Below are positions 8,848 to 17,673 of a stretch of 36,102 nucleotides of DNA, piece by piece. The notes under the pieces are model-generated. The model saw only the letters and a list, made by a program, of their open reading frames with translations. It did not search any database and was not told where the DNA came from. A program made the translations under genes and the position numbers. Numbering within the stretch: the first letter of the stretch is position 1; every line of letters starts with the position of its first letter. This DNA is from an uncultured Oscillospiraceae bacterium. Lineage in GTDB: Bacteria > Bacillota > Clostridia > Oscillospirales > Oscillospiraceae. The stretch lies in the NCBI GenBank assembly GCA_944386855.1, contig CALXCR010000006.1:1-36102 (forward strand), written 5' to 3'.

Positions 8848-9552
8848 TTATATTTTGCCGGATCGCTCCGCCGACGCAAATTTGTCTAAAAATTCATCGC
8901 ACGCGTCGGTCAGCGCTTCCTCCGGGTCTAATCCGGATAATCTCGCGGCGTTCACCGCCTCAAAAAGCAGCGTTTTCACTGCCTTTTCCGCGTCGCCGCC
9001 GTTTTCAAGCTCTTTTGCGGCCTCTTTTATCTTTAAAAGCGCGTCCGCCGTATCTCCGACGGGGAATCCCGCTTTTGCGGCTTTTTTCTGGAGCTTTTCG
9101 GCGCGCCATGTGCCGGGAAGCGACCGCGCCACCGCCCTAAGCTCATCCGTTTTTGTCGTGAAGTGCTTTTCCTTCTTCTTGACGTCGTCCCACATCTCGA
9201 GCACCTCGCCGGAAGTGCCGAGCGTTGCGTCCGCGAATATGTGCGGGTGACGGAATATCATCTTGCGGCACTCTTCGTCAGCCGCGTCGTCTATCGTAAA
9301 ATTGCCGGCGTCCGTCTCTATACCGGCGTGGAACACTACCTGCAAAAGCACGTCGCCGAGTTCCTCTTTAAGATGTTCCGGGTCTTTTTCGTCGATCGCC
9401 TCCGCGACCTCGTAAGCCTCCTCGAGAAAATTGCGGCGGATGCTCTCGTGCGTCTGTTCCCTGTCCCACGGGCAGCCGCCCTCTCCGCGCAGCAGCGCGA
9501 CAAGTTCTACAAGATCCGAGACGTTGTATTTATCTTTTATCTCAAACGCCAT
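8848..9552 (-). CDS. mazG: MazG nucleoside triphosphate pyrophosphohydrolase
   Basis: MazG hydrolyses (d)NTPs to monophosphates and pyrophosphate and is thought to remove damaged nucleotides. At 234 residues it resembles the E. coli-type enzyme, with two MazG modules. The first holds the metal-binding EExxE (residues 44-48) and ExxD (64-67) motifs. The second half (KLQKKAAKAGF onward) is the second module. Bacillus YabN carries an extra N-terminal methylase-like domain, which is missing here. It is the second gene of the spoVB-like-mazG-hup-rqcP cluster, about 160 bases downstream of the flippase gene. Confidence 0.93.
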   Translation of the reverse strand: MAFEIKDKYNVSDLVELVALLRGEGGCPWDREQTHESIRRNFLEEAYEVAEAIDEKDPEHLKEELGDVLLQVVFHAGIETDAGNFTIDDAADEECRKMIFRHPHIFADATLGTSGEVLEMWDDVKKKEKHFTTKTDELRAVARSLPGTWRAEKLQKKAAKAGFPVGDTADALLKIKEAAKELENGGDAEKAVKTLLFEAVNAARLSGLDPEEALTDACDEFLDKFASAERSGKI

Positions 9553-9713
9553 GCATCTGACCGCCTTTCCAAATCTCTATCGGGCCGCCCGGCTTATCCG
9601 CGGCCGTGTGACTCCCGCCGTATCATCCTGCGGGCTGCGATATATCCGCACCGGGCGCAGTTTAACCTGTTAAATCCCGCTTTCGGCGGTTTCCGGCGCG
9701 GCGCGGGAAGGCT

Positions 9714-11348
9714 TTAATGCTTTCCGGCGCGGCGGACGTGAAGCAGACGCCCTATCTTGTCGCCCTTCGGGATGAGTTCCATATCCTTTGTTGTGACAGT
9801 TCCCGTCACTATTATCATTATACCGTATATTACCACAGCTATACCTATTGATGCAACCATATATATTGCGGTCGCAAATCTTTCCGTACCCAAGAGGGCG
9901 CTTCCGGCGCGTGAAATCAGCCCGTACGACGCCCACGCGGCCGCTCCCATGATGATCGTGCATATCGCCGGCATGATAAAACTCTTTAAAAAGCTCGGCT
10001 TCTGCCTGACCTTTCTGTTTATGAAAATAAGGTTCAGCGCCGTTATGAACGTATAGCAGCACAACGTGCCTATAGGCGCGCCCGTGATGCCGATGTTAGG
10101 ATTGCCTACGAGCACCCAGTTTACGATGATCTTTACAGCACCGCCGAGCGGCAGCGTCACGAGTGCGAGCCTTTCATTTCCGTTTGCCTGAAGTATCGCG
10201 TTCGTTATCAGGTATGTGCAGACGAAATACGACGCGATGCCGAGATACATGAGAAGCCGCGGCCCGTTTTCGTTCGAGTCGGGGAAAAGCACCGTAAATA
10301 TCGGATACGCCAGCACCGAAAGTCCGACTCCCGCCGGGAGCGCAAGCATGTTAGTCACCTTCAGGGACGATTCCATGACCGTCTTTGCCTCTCTGCTGTC
10401 GCGGCGCGCAAGCGCACCGGCTATCGCGGGAACTACGGCGACCGTTATCGGCGTTATGAACGCCGCCGGCAGGTTGAAAAGCGAGAGCCCCTTTGAATAC
10501 ACTCCGTACAGCACCTTTGCCGTCTCAAAATCAAATCCCGCGCCGGACTGAAGCCGCTGCAGAACAAGGCGCGTGTCGATAAGCGTGATAATTGTCATAA
10601 CGCTCGAGGCGAGCGTCACGGGGATGCCGATCGTGAGGATCTGTTTAACGGTAGCTCTTCTGCCGTCGGCCTTATCCCTCGGGTTCGACGGGTATTTCAT
10701 CCTGCGGTCAAGCGACGATTTGTACCACATCATGACGGGGATGGACAGGAAAATGCCGATCGTAACGCCCGTTATCGCGCCGGCGGATACGGTCGCGGAG
10801 TCAGCCCCGCGGGAAAGCAGCACCCACGCTATCGCAAGGCCGATGACGAGCTTGCACACAACCTCTATGATCTGAGACACAGCCGTCGGCGTCATATACG
10901 AGTGTCCCTGCGCATACCCGCGGTATACCGACACGATACATATGAAGAGCACCGCCGGAGCCAGCACCTGTATGCCGAGCGGTATCTCCGGATCGCCCAT
11001 CATATTGGCGAGCTGCTGCGGAAACAGCAGCATAAGCAGCGTACCGGCAAGGCCTACCGGCACAAATGTCGCAAGCCCCATCGAGAACAGACGCTTTACC
11101 TGCGCCGTCCTGCCGGTTGCGCGCGCCGACGATATAAGGCGCGACAGCGCAACGGGTATGCCCGCCGTAGATATCGTCAGCAGCAGGTTGTATATCGTAT
11201 ATGTGACCTGAAAATGCGTTGTCCCCTCGTCTCCGAGGAGGTTGTACAGCGGAATTTTGTAGAAAAATCCTACGACCTTTACTATCGCAACGGTCGCCGC
11301 GAGAAGGGCCGCACCGCCCAGATAGCTCTGCTTTACTTTTTCACTCAT
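9714..11348 (-). CDS. SpoVB/MurJ-like polysaccharide biosynthesis flippase (YabM-type)
   Basis: This 544-residue membrane protein of the MOP superfamily (COG2244 type) is predicted to flip a lipid-linked cell-envelope precursor across the membrane. About 14 hydrophobic helices can be counted, starting at GGAALLAATVAIVKVVGFFYKIPL. The phrases FYKIPLYNLLGDEG, TAGIPVALSRLIS and YRGYAQG are typical of the SpoVB/YabM/MurJ group. It heads the conserved spoVB-like-mazG-hup-rqcP cluster, matching Bacillus yabM-yabN-yabO. AGGAGGT lies about 6 bases before the ATG. Whether it is the main lipid II flippase or a sporulation paralogue cannot be read from sequence. Confidence 0.88.
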   Translation of the reverse strand: MSEKVKQSYLGGAALLAATVAIVKVVGFFYKIPLYNLLGDEGTTHFQVTYTIYNLLLTISTAGIPVALSRLISSARATGRTAQVKRLFSMGLATFVPVGLAGTLLMLLFPQQLANMMGDPEIPLGIQVLAPAVLFICIVSVYRGYAQGHSYMTPTAVSQIIEVVCKLVIGLAIAWVLLSRGADSATVSAGAITGVTIGIFLSIPVMMWYKSSLDRRMKYPSNPRDKADGRRATVKQILTIGIPVTLASSVMTIITLIDTRLVLQRLQSGAGFDFETAKVLYGVYSKGLSLFNLPAAFITPITVAVVPAIAGALARRDSREAKTVMESSLKVTNMLALPAGVGLSVLAYPIFTVLFPDSNENGPRLLMYLGIASYFVCTYLITNAILQANGNERLALVTLPLGGAVKIIVNWVLVGNPNIGITGAPIGTLCCYTFITALNLIFINRKVRQKPSFLKSFIMPAICTIIMGAAAWASYGLISRAGSALLGTERFATAIYMVASIGIAVVIYGIMIIVTGTVTTKDMELIPKGDKIGRLLHVRRAGKH

Positions 11349-11511
11349 GCGGCACCTCCTGCGTGTTGTAACCGTTTGGAATTTTACACCAACATCTGCG
11401 GAAAATCAAGGAAATTGACATACTTTTTGCTCCTTACGACCATGTGTTTACAATTTATTTACCATTGCGCGCCGGTTTTTTAACTCTCTACTTGTACCGT
11501 ATTGCATAATA

Positions 11512-11540
11512 TTGAATTTTATGCCGCCGCGGGGTATAAT
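11512..11540 (+). promoter_or_regulatory. sigma-A promoter reading toward uvrA
   Basis: TTGAAT (11512-11517) and TATAAT (11535-11540) have a 17-base spacer. If it drives uvrA, the untranslated leader is about 380 bases and includes the hairpin cluster that follows. Confidence 0.65.
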
Positions 11541-11574
11541 AAACTGATATTCGCGATTTTTCGTCGCCCTGAGT

Positions 11575-11907
11575 GCGCGACACCTATTCGCCCGCCGTGC
11601 GGGCATCACGTCGCCGCTTAGGCGGCATCGCTTTTTGCGCCCGTTACACAGGCGGTGTTTATTTGCGCTTGCAGCGCGAGGGCTTGCCGCCTATTCCATA
11701 GGCGGGGTTTGCCGCGCCGTAGCGGCGCGGCAAAAAGGCTGCCGAGCGGCGGAAAAGAGTACCCTCTATGAGGGGGTAAAAAAGGTGTCGCCGGAACGGC
11801 GACGTAATGCCTGCAGGGCGCGCGCACCGGGCGCTGACGCTGCGAAAATATATTTTTGCGGCTTCGTAAGGATAAAAACGCAAACCGAACGAAGTGTTTG
11901 TGTTTTT
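11575..11907. repeat. hairpin-mosaic repeat cluster upstream of uvrA
   Basis: Back-to-back inverted repeats include CCGCCGTGCGG near 11590, CGCCGC/GCGGC near 11612-11625, GCGCCG/CGGCGC near 11716-11730, and GTCGCC/GGCGAC at 11788-11804. The last belongs to a module (11778-11809) that recurs at 19173-19204 in opposite orientation and at 24742-24774. The final hairpin (arms 11874-11885 and 11896-11907) ends in a T-run only about 10 bases before the uvrA ribosome-binding site and is nearly identical to one at 24598-24631. No gene is visible. Confidence 0.75.
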
Positions 11908-11927
11908 AAGATAAAGGAGAAATCAAT

Positions 11928-14756
11928 ATGCACGACAACATCCACATCAAGGGAGCGAGGGTAAACAACCTCAAAAACATCGAGCTTACGATACCGCGCG
12001 ACAAGCTCGTCGTTTTCACCGGCCTTTCCGGCAGCGGCAAATCCTCGCTCGCGTTCGACACGATATACGCGGAGGGGCAGAGGCGGTACGTCGAGTCGCT
12101 GTCCTCGTACGCGCGGCAGTTTCTCGGCCAGATGGAAAAGCCGGACGTAGATTACATCGAGGGTCTGTCGCCGGCCATCTCGATCGATCAGAAGACGACG
12201 AGCAAAAACCCGCGCTCCACCGTCGGCACGGTGACCGAGATATACGACTACCTGCGCCTTTTATGGGCGAGGATCGGCATTCCGCACTGTCCGCACTGCG
12301 GCAGGGAGATACGCCAGCAGACGATAGACCAGATAACCGACCAGGTCATGGCGCTTCCCGAGGGGACGAGAATCCAGATACTCGCGCCGGTCATCCGCGG
12401 CAGAAAGGGCGAGCACGCCAAAATTTTCGAGGACGCAAAAAAATCCGGATATGTGCGCGTCCGCGCCGACGGCATAACGTACGACCTGTCGGAGGAGATA
12501 AAGCTCGACAAAAACAAAAAGCACAACATCGAAGTTGTCGTCGACCGCCTCGTCATCCGCGAAAACATCGCCCACAGGCTCACCGACTCGATAGAAACGG
12601 CGTCTGCCCTCGCCGGCGGGATAATAATCATCGACATCGTCGGAGAGGACAGGGAGCTCAAATTTTCGCAGAATTACGCCTGCGAGGACTGCGGCTTTTC
12701 GATGGAGGAGCTGACGCCGCGAATGTTCTCGTTCAACGCGCCATACGGCGCGTGCCCGACGTGTACGGGGCTGGGCATGCAGCTTAGGGTCGATCCGGAC
12801 GTCATAATACCGAACAAGGGACTGTCCATTATAGAGGGCGCTATATCGGCCTCCGGCTGGGGCAACATAAAAAATGACAGCATCGCGAAAATGTATTACG
12901 AGGCTCTGGCGAAAAAATACAAATTCAAGCTCAACACGCCGATACGCGACCTCCCGCCGGGAGTTTTGGACATTTTGCTCTACGGCACGAACGGCGAGCC
13001 GATCACCCTCAGATACGAGGGAAACGGCGGACGGGCGAGCACGATGACGCGCCCGTTCGAGGGGATAGTCAACAATCTCGAGCGCCGCTACAGGGAGACG
13101 CAGAGCATCGGAATGCGGTGGGAGCTTGAGCAGTACATGACGGAGCACGAGTGCCCTGACTGCCACGGCAGACGCCTTAAGGACGAGATACTGTCCGTCA
13201 CCGTCGGCGGGATAAACATAATGCAGCTGTGCGACATGCCGATAACGGGCGCGCTCGACTTCATAAGCTCGCTCTCCCTGACGGAGACGGAGCAGATGAT
13301 CGGCGCGAATATCATAAAAGAGATCAAAACGCGGCTCGGTTTTTTGAAAAACGTGGGCCTTTCCTATCTCACGCTGTCGCGCGCGTCCGGTACGCTGTCC
13401 GGCGGCGAGGCGCAGAGGATAAGGCTCGCCACGCAGATAGGCTCATCGCTCATGGGCGTTCTGTATATACTGGACGAGCCGTCTATCGGCCTTCACCAGC
13501 GCGACAACAGAAAGCTGCTCGACGCGCTTTTGTCCCTGCGCGACCTCGGAAACACGCTTATCGTCGTCGAGCACGACGAGGAGACGATACTCGAGGCCGA
13601 CTACGTCGTGGATATCGGCCCGGGCGCGGGAGTACACGGCGGCGAGGTCGTGTACACGGGGCCGGTCTCCGGCATACTCGGCTGCGGGGAATCGATAACC
13701 GGGCAGTACTTGAGCGGCCGCAAAAAAATACCCGTGCCGGAGAAGAGAAGAGACGGCAACGGAAAGACGCTCACAATATACGGCGCGGCGGAAAACAATC
13801 TGAAAGACGTAAACGTGACCCTCCCGCTCGGCAAATTCATATGCGTCACGGGCGTGTCCGGCAGCGGCAAGTCGTCGCTCGTAAACGAGGTGCTTTACAA
13901 GGCGCTGGCCGCAGAATTAAACCGCGCGAAGATCCACGCCGGCCGGTACGGCCGTATGGAGGGGATCGAAAACCTCGACAAGGTCATATGTATAGACCAG
14001 TCGCCCATAGGGCGCACTCCGCGATCTAACCCCGCGACGTACACCGGCGTTTTCGGCGATATACGGGAGCTTTTCGCCTCCACGCCCGACGCTAAATCCC
14101 GCGGGTACACGGCGAGCCGTTTTTCTTTCAACGTCCGCGGCGGACGGTGCGAGGCGTGCTCCGGCGACGGGCTTTTGAAAATCGAGATGCACTTTCTGCC
14201 GGATATTTACGTCCCGTGCGAGGTCTGCAAGGGACACCGCTACAACCGCGAGACGCTCGAGGTCAAATACAAGGGCAAGAGTATTTACGACGTGCTTGAG
14301 ATGACGGTCGCGGAGGCGCTGGAGTTTTTTGAAAACCACCCGAAGATCATGCAGAAGCTTCAGACGCTGTCCGACGTCGGGCTCGGCTATGTAAAGCTGG
14401 GGCAGAACTCGACGACGCTCTCCGGTGGCGAGGCGCAGAGGGTAAAGCTCGCGACAGAGCTGTCAAAGCGCAGCACGGGCAACACGCTGTACGTCCTCGA
14501 CGAGCCGACGACAGGACTGCACACGGCCGACGTACACAAGCTGATCGACGTGTTAAACCGACTGACCGACGCCGGCAACACAGTGCTCGTCATCGAGCAC
14601 AACCTCGACGTTATAAAGACCGCCGACCATATCATCGACTTAGGTCCTGAGGGCGGCGACGGCGGCGGCGAGATAGTGTTCGAGGGCACTCCGGAGGAGT
14701 GCGCCGCGTGCGAGCGGAGCTTTACGGGCCAGTTCTTGGCAAAAACACTGAAATAA
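11928..14756 (+). CDS. uvrA: UvrABC system protein A, excision-repair ATPase
   Basis: UvrA finds bulky DNA lesions as a dimer and loads UvrB in nucleotide excision repair. The 942-residue length is standard for this tandem ABC ATPase. Visible in order: Walker [11 protein letters not shown] (31-40), the UvrB-binding region with CPHC near 121, a zinc module [11 protein letters not shown]...CPTC (about 250-280), CPDC near 407, ABC signature LSGGEAQRI near 490, second Walker [10 protein letters not shown] near 642, zinc module CEACSGDG...CEVCKG (about 742-765), and second LSGGEAQRV near 830. Both ATPase sites look intact. AAGGAG lies 9 bases before the ATG. The gene stands alone, bracketed by two similar hairpins. 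Many bacteria keep uvrB and uvrA adjacent; here they are split and on opposite strands. Confidence 0.97.
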   Translation: MHDNIHIKGARVNNLKNIELTIPRDKLVVFTGLSGSGKSSLAFDTIYAEGQRRYVESLSSYARQFLGQMEKPDVDYIEGLSPAISIDQKTTSKNPRSTVGTVTEIYDYLRLLWARIGIPHCPHCGREIRQQTIDQITDQVMALPEGTRIQILAPVIRGRKGEHAKIFEDAKKSGYVRVRADGITYDLSEEIKLDKNKKHNIEVVVDRLVIRENIAHRLTDSIETASALAGGIIIIDIVGEDRELKFSQNYACEDCGFSMEELTPRMFSFNAPYGACPTCTGLGMQLRVDPDVIIPNKGLSIIEGAISASGWGNIKNDSIAKMYYEALAKKYKFKLNTPIRDLPPGVLDILLYGTNGEPITLRYEGNGGRASTMTRPFEGIVNNLERRYRETQSIGMRWELEQYMTEHECPDCHGRRLKDEILSVTVGGINIMQLCDMPITGALDFISSLSLTETEQMIGANIIKEIKTRLGFLKNVGLSYLTLSRASGTLSGGEAQRIRLATQIGSSLMGVLYILDEPSIGLHQRDNRKLLDALLSLRDLGNTLIVVEHDEETILEADYVVDIGPGAGVHGGEVVYTGPVSGILGCGESITGQYLSGRKKIPVPEKRRDGNGKTLTIYGAAENNLKDVNVTLPLGKFICVTGVSGSGKSSLVNEVLYKALAAELNRAKIHAGRYGRMEGIENLDKVICIDQSPIGRTPRSNPATYTGVFGDIRELFASTPDAKSRGYTASRFSFNVRGGRCEACSGDGLLKIEMHFLPDIYVPCEVCKGHRYNRETLEVKYKGKSIYDVLEMTVAEALEFFENHPKIMQKLQTLSDVGLGYVKLGQNSTTLSGGEAQRVKLATELSKRSTGNTLYVLDEPTTGLHTADVHKLIDVLNRLTDAGNTVLVIEHNLDVIKTADHIIDLGPEGGDGGGEIVFEGTPEECAACERSFTGQFLAKTLK

Positions 14757-14776
14757 AAAGATTTTTGTCTCATATC

Positions 14777-14812
14777 AAAAACGCAAACCGAACAAAAGGT
14801 TTGCGTTTTTTT
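14777..14812 (+). terminator. intrinsic terminator of uvrA
   Basis: A 13-bp perfect stem (14777-14789 with 14798-14810), 8-base loop, runs into a T tract of seven. Its first 17 bases are identical to those of the hairpin at 11874-11890, just upstream of uvrA. Confidence 0.9.
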
Positions 14813-14856
14813 GTTGCCTGCCGCCTGACAACAAAATCCCCACGCGAACAGGTAAA

Positions 14857-14912
14857 ATGATGCGAAAAATCTGCATAAATGATGCAGTTATGATGCAGCT
14901 CCATATTATACT
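14857..14912 (+). promoter_or_regulatory. promoter with helically phased direct repeats before the lipoprotein gene
   Basis: ATGATGC occurs at 14857-14863, 14879-14885 and 14890-14896, and the last two extend to ATGATGCAG. Start-to-start distances are 22 and 11 bases, two turns and one turn of the helix. They sit directly upstream of a -10 (TATACT, 14907-14912) where no good -35 is present. This arrangement suits an activator binding in tandem, for example an OmpR-type response regulator. The regulator is unknown. Confidence 0.55.
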
Positions 14913-14939
14913 TAAGAAAAAATACAAGGAGGACATCAT

Positions 14940-16421
14940 ATGGATAGGAAAAAACTTATTTCCGCGATACTTTGTGTAATGCTTGTCACCTCCCTGTTTT
15001 CGGGCTGTCAGGCTGCGCCGGATACCGCCGTTGTAGCGGGAAAAAACGACGGTGTGTTCGAGTCCGCCTTAAACAGCAGCGCAGAACCGGTAGAGGGAGC
15101 AAACACGGAGGCTTTTTCATATACAGATAAATTCACCAGTACGGACGGAAAGATTGAATTTAACATAGACGTGTCGGACATCAAATACAGCGGAAACCCG
15201 ATGCCGGTCATACAGGTGACGCCGGAGGAGATAACGCCGGAGCTCGCGAAGCGAGTAGCCGAGACGCTGTACGGAGAGGACACGACTTTTTACGAGTACT
15301 CCGAAGTGGGGACGAAAAGTGAGATAGAAAATGAAATAGTAAGATGGACTCTTTTCTCGTCGTATGATTATATTTATGATGAATATAAAGACTCGCCACT
15401 GAGTCCTGAGGAGATAGAAGAGGCCATACAAATAGAAATGGAGGCAAATAAAAGGATTCTCGAGGAATATAAGGAGTTGTACGAGACTGCGAGTGAGACG
15501 GAGGAACAAGAGGAATGTTTGTGGACATTTTTCCCTTCGTCTCACTATGAGCCTTTTTCTGATGAAAATAAAACTAAGAAAATAAGAGCACTTTTAGAGA
15601 TTAATGGGGTGTCGATAAATTATAATGTGTCAAACCGAATGGAAGACGACTACAGGATACAGATGATAATGTCGTTTATCCACAGTCCTGATTATACGAC
15701 CGATACGATGAGAGAGGCTTTTGCAAACAGCGGATGGTTCGTGCAGGAGAAGCCGGACGCGGAGACGGTCGAAAATATCCGCATACAGGCGGAAGAGATG
15801 ATAGAGAAGATGGACATCGGTGAGTGGGTGATAACGGGCTGTGAGGCGTCATATAGCGGCTATTACGGAGGCTATGTCATATATGTCGGCGTCGCTCCGG
15901 TTTATGATGGGGTCATGGTAACGCCGCAGACACAGCTCAGTAACCTTAAAAGCGAAGAAGAATACGCGTCAAATTATTATTATGAAACGCTCGGATTCAC
16001 GATGGCGGCCGACGGAACTGTTATTGATTTCAGCTATATGGGCCCGCTTGAGGTGGTGGAAGTGATAAACGCCAGTACCGCTGTTATGCCATTTGACGAA
16101 CTGATGGAGAGGGTAAAAACGCAGATGTCTATGGACGATATCGGTATGTATCAGATGTTTAATCCCGGCGATGTGCCGGAATCGCAGGTGACTGACAGGG
16201 TAGAGGTTGACATAACGTCGATGGAGTTTGGACTGTCAAGGACGAAGATCAGGGATAATCCGGACGATTTTTACCTTGTACCGTCTGTGACGCTGAGAGG
16301 AGATTATACGCTGTATAATTCGTCCGGCGATATGATAGAAACGGGTATGGAGGGAGTCGAGCAGACGCTTTTGGTTCTCAACCTGGTAGACGGAAGTGTG
16401 ATACACTACGACCAACAGTGA
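14940..16421 (+). CDS. putative surface lipoprotein of unknown function
   Basis: I recognise the overall type, a Clostridial lipoprotein of about 500 residues possibly of the DUF6034 kind, but not a function. The 493-residue product begins with a lipoprotein signal: MDRKK, hydrophobic LISAILCVMLVTSLF, then SGCQ, with Cys23 as the likely lipidated residue. The mature protein is acidic and Tyr-rich and contains a helical, charged insert (about residues 155-190). No transmembrane segment follows the signal. AAGGAGG lies 7 bases before the ATG. The middle of the gene is clearly more A+T-rich than its neighbours, with many AAA and ATA codons, which hints at later acquisition or relaxed constraint. 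It has its own promoter with direct repeats, suggesting regulated expression. Confidence 0.85.
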   Translation: MDRKKLISAILCVMLVTSLFSGCQAAPDTAVVAGKNDGVFESALNSSAEPVEGANTEAFSYTDKFTSTDGKIEFNIDVSDIKYSGNPMPVIQVTPEEITPELAKRVAETLYGEDTTFYEYSEVGTKSEIENEIVRWTLFSSYDYIYDEYKDSPLSPEEIEEAIQIEMEANKRILEEYKELYETASETEEQEECLWTFFPSSHYEPFSDENKTKKIRALLEINGVSINYNVSNRMEDDYRIQMIMSFIHSPDYTTDTMREAFANSGWFVQEKPDAETVENIRIQAEEMIEKMDIGEWVITGCEASYSGYYGGYVIYVGVAPVYDGVMVTPQTQLSNLKSEEEYASNYYYETLGFTMAADGTVIDFSYMGPLEVVEVINASTAVMPFDELMERVKTQMSMDDIGMYQMFNPGDVPESQVTDRVEVDITSMEFGLSRTKIRDNPDDFYLVPSVTLRGDYTLYNSSGDMIETGMEGVEQTLLVLNLVDGSVIHYDQQ

Positions 16422-16440
16422 TGGTTTTTTGCGGCCAAAC

Positions 16441-16471
16441 GGCATTTGCCGCGCCAAAAGCGGCAAATGCC
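16441..16471. terminator. possible bidirectional terminator between convergent genes
   Basis: A 12-bp perfect stem (16441-16452 with 16460-16471) with a 7-base loop lies between the convergent lipoprotein gene and the sigma-like operon. The T tracts are weak on both sides, so efficiency is uncertain. Confidence 0.55.
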
Positions 16472-16477
16472 CGCCCA

Positions 16478-16753
16478 TTACCGTCTTTCTATCACCGCAC
16501 ACACACGATCGTCGATGCGCTGCCGCGCACGCTTAAGCGTCCGCGACACAGTAGGTACGCTCACTCCGCGCAGTTTTGCTATCTGCGGCATGCTCATACG
16601 CCGTGCATAGTACATTATGAATGTCTCGCGCTGCTTTTCGGTGAGCGACTGCCGTATCGCAAGTATAATTTCGCGCTCTACCGCCTCGCGGCAGCCTCTG
16701 TCCTTCAGCGCGCGGCGGTTTGCCGCGCCCATCTCAAATTGAAAACCGTCCAT
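16478..16753 (-). CDS. sigma-70 region 4-like helix-turn-helix protein
   Basis: This is a 91-residue protein made almost wholly of a sigma-70 region 4-like domain. LTEKQRETFIMYYARRMSMP is followed by QIAKLRGVSVPTVSRTLKRA, a helix-turn-helix that in sigma factors contacts the -35 element. Region 2, needed for -10 recognition and core binding, is absent, so it is more likely a regulator or phage-type sigma-like factor than a full sigma factor. I chose the ATG at 16753, seven bases after AAGGAG; an in-frame ATG six codons earlier overlaps that site. It overlaps the preceding gene by 20 bases, so the three small genes are translationally coupled. Its targets are unknown. Confidence 0.75.
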   Translation of the reverse strand: MDGFQFEMGAANRRALKDRGCREAVEREIILAIRQSLTEKQRETFIMYYARRMSMPQIAKLRGVSVPTVSRTLKRARQRIDDRVCAVIERR

Positions 16754-16967
16754 TTCTGTACTCCTTGTCATAATATCTCTCCATAACGCACGCCGCCTCG
16801 TTCACATACCGGCGCATGCGCTTTAGCTGTATAATGCGGCGGCGAAGCCTGAGTTTTTCCGTCTCGGACATCCTCTCGCCATCGAGCATTGCGGAGAGCT
16901 CCTCTATCCGCCCGAGCAGCATCCGTCCGCTCTGCCTGTATTCCGCCGCAAGTTCAGTAAGTTTCAT
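16734..16967 (-). CDS. small charged helical protein of unknown function
   Basis: This 77-residue protein has no function I recognise. It is rich in Glu, Arg, Leu and Met with no hydrophobic segment; MKLTELAAEYRQSGRMLLGR and the following EELSAMLDGERMSETEKLRL look like two amphipathic helices that could form a coiled coil. AGGAGG lies 8 bases before the ATG. It overlaps the upstream zinc-binding gene by 14 bases and the downstream sigma-like gene by 20, so it probably works with them. Similar small proteins beside sigma-like factors occur in phage-derived or conjugative modules, but no integrase or transposase is present here. Confidence 0.7.
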   Translation of the reverse strand: MKLTELAAEYRQSGRMLLGRIEELSAMLDGERMSETEKLRLRRRIIQLKRMRRYVNEAACVMERYYDKEYRNGRFSI

Positions 16968-17193
16968 ATGTATTTCCTCCTCGTTTTAATCTTTCGCCCT
17001 TTAACGCGTCGGACGCAAAATACCGCTCGGCAAAATCGCCTAGACATTCATGGCAGACGATCCGCCCGTCTATCAGGTAGACCGTCTCCTCGCCGTACAC
17101 CTCTCCGCCGCACTCGCAGCAGTAAGCGCACGGCGGGTATTGCTGTCTGTCGCGGCCCGGTGTTTTTCGGTGTCTTTTCGGTGTGTATCTCAT
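16954..17193 (-). CDS. small zinc-ribbon-like protein
   Basis: This 79-residue basic protein has a likely zinc site. CCECGGEVYGEE is followed about 20 residues later by CHECLGDF, giving two CxxC knuckles. The N-terminus (MRYTPKRHRKTPGRDRQQ) is strongly positive. I do not recognise a family. It is the first gene of a minus-strand trio with 14- and 20-base overlaps. GGAGG lies 13 bases before the ATG, longer than ideal. Together with the sigma-like protein this suggests a small regulatory cassette. It starts about 240 bases from the tRNA-Thr gene on the opposite strand. Confidence 0.65.
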   Translation of the reverse strand: MRYTPKRHRKTPGRDRQQYPPCAYCCECGGEVYGEETVYLIDGRIVCHECLGDFAERYFASDALKGERLKRGGNTYETY

Positions 17194-17382
17194 AATGCCG
17201 GTTTTTCCTCCTTTCGACGCCGTGCTTTTGGGCGTACACTTTCTGTCCCCGTTTTCGCAGCTTAAGGCCTGTCTTGAGCCCGTATTTGGGCTTTTACTGT
17301 GATATTCGCCTGTTTACAGCCCGCTTTTGCGCCCGCAATGGGCATGCCGGCGTCAAATTTTTAAAAAATTTCAAATTCGCCG

Positions 17383-17411
17383 TTGACAAACTGCCGCGCT
17401 TTTGCTAAGAT
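17383..17411 (+). promoter_or_regulatory. strong promoter of the tRNA operon
   Basis: Consensus TTGACA (17383-17388), a 17-base spacer, and TAAGAT (17406-17411) lie 23 bases before tRNA-Thr. Confidence 0.85.
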
Positions 17412-17433
17412 AGACAGGCTGATATTTCGATGT

Positions 17434-17509
17434 GCTGGTGTAGCTCAGCCGGTAGAGCAGCTGATTTGTAATCAGCAGGTCGGGGGTTCGAATCCGTCCA
17501 CCAGCTCCA
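17434..17509 (+). tRNA. tRNA-Thr (anticodon TGT)
   Basis: The acceptor stem GCTGGTG (17434-17440) pairs with CACCAGC (17499-17505). The D arm contains AGCTCAGCCGGTAGAGC, the anticodon stem-loop is CTGATTTGTAATCAG giving anticodon TGT, and the T loop has GGTTCGAATCC. The CCA end is encoded (17507-17509). Confidence 0.97.
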
Positions 17510-17549
17510 CTTTTCACCTGTGCCGCACCGGTTAGTTATATTTGAATAC

Positions 17550-17634
17550 GGAGGAGTTCCCGAGTGGCCAAAGGGGGCAGACTGTAAATCTGTTGTCAGT
17601 GACTTCGGTGGTTCGAATCCACCCTCCTCCACCA
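17550..17634 (+). tRNA. tRNA-Tyr (anticodon GTA)
   Basis: The acceptor GGAGGAG (17550-17556) pairs with CTCCTCC (17624-17630). The anticodon arm CAGACTGTAAATCTG gives GTA. The long variable arm (class II) and T loop GGTTCGAATCC are clear, and CCA is encoded. At 85 nt it is a normal bacterial tRNA-Tyr, 40 bases after tRNA-Thr and presumably cotranscribed. Confidence 0.97.
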
Positions 17635-17637
17635 CGT

Positions 17638-17673
17638 CGCCGCAAGCTTCATATCGCTTGCGGCGGCTTTTTT
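17638..17673 (+). terminator. terminator of the tRNA operon
   Basis: A 10-bp stem (17638-17647 with 17656-17665) with loop TTCATATC is followed by GC and TTTTTT. It is also the first part of a dispersed module whose other copies lie near 19.0, 24.7 and 26.5 kb. Confidence 0.88.

Noticed and set aside
16478-17193. Integrated phage or conjugative element at the tRNA genes
   Set aside because: There is no integrase, no duplicated tRNA 3' end and only three small genes; kept only as a possible remnant.
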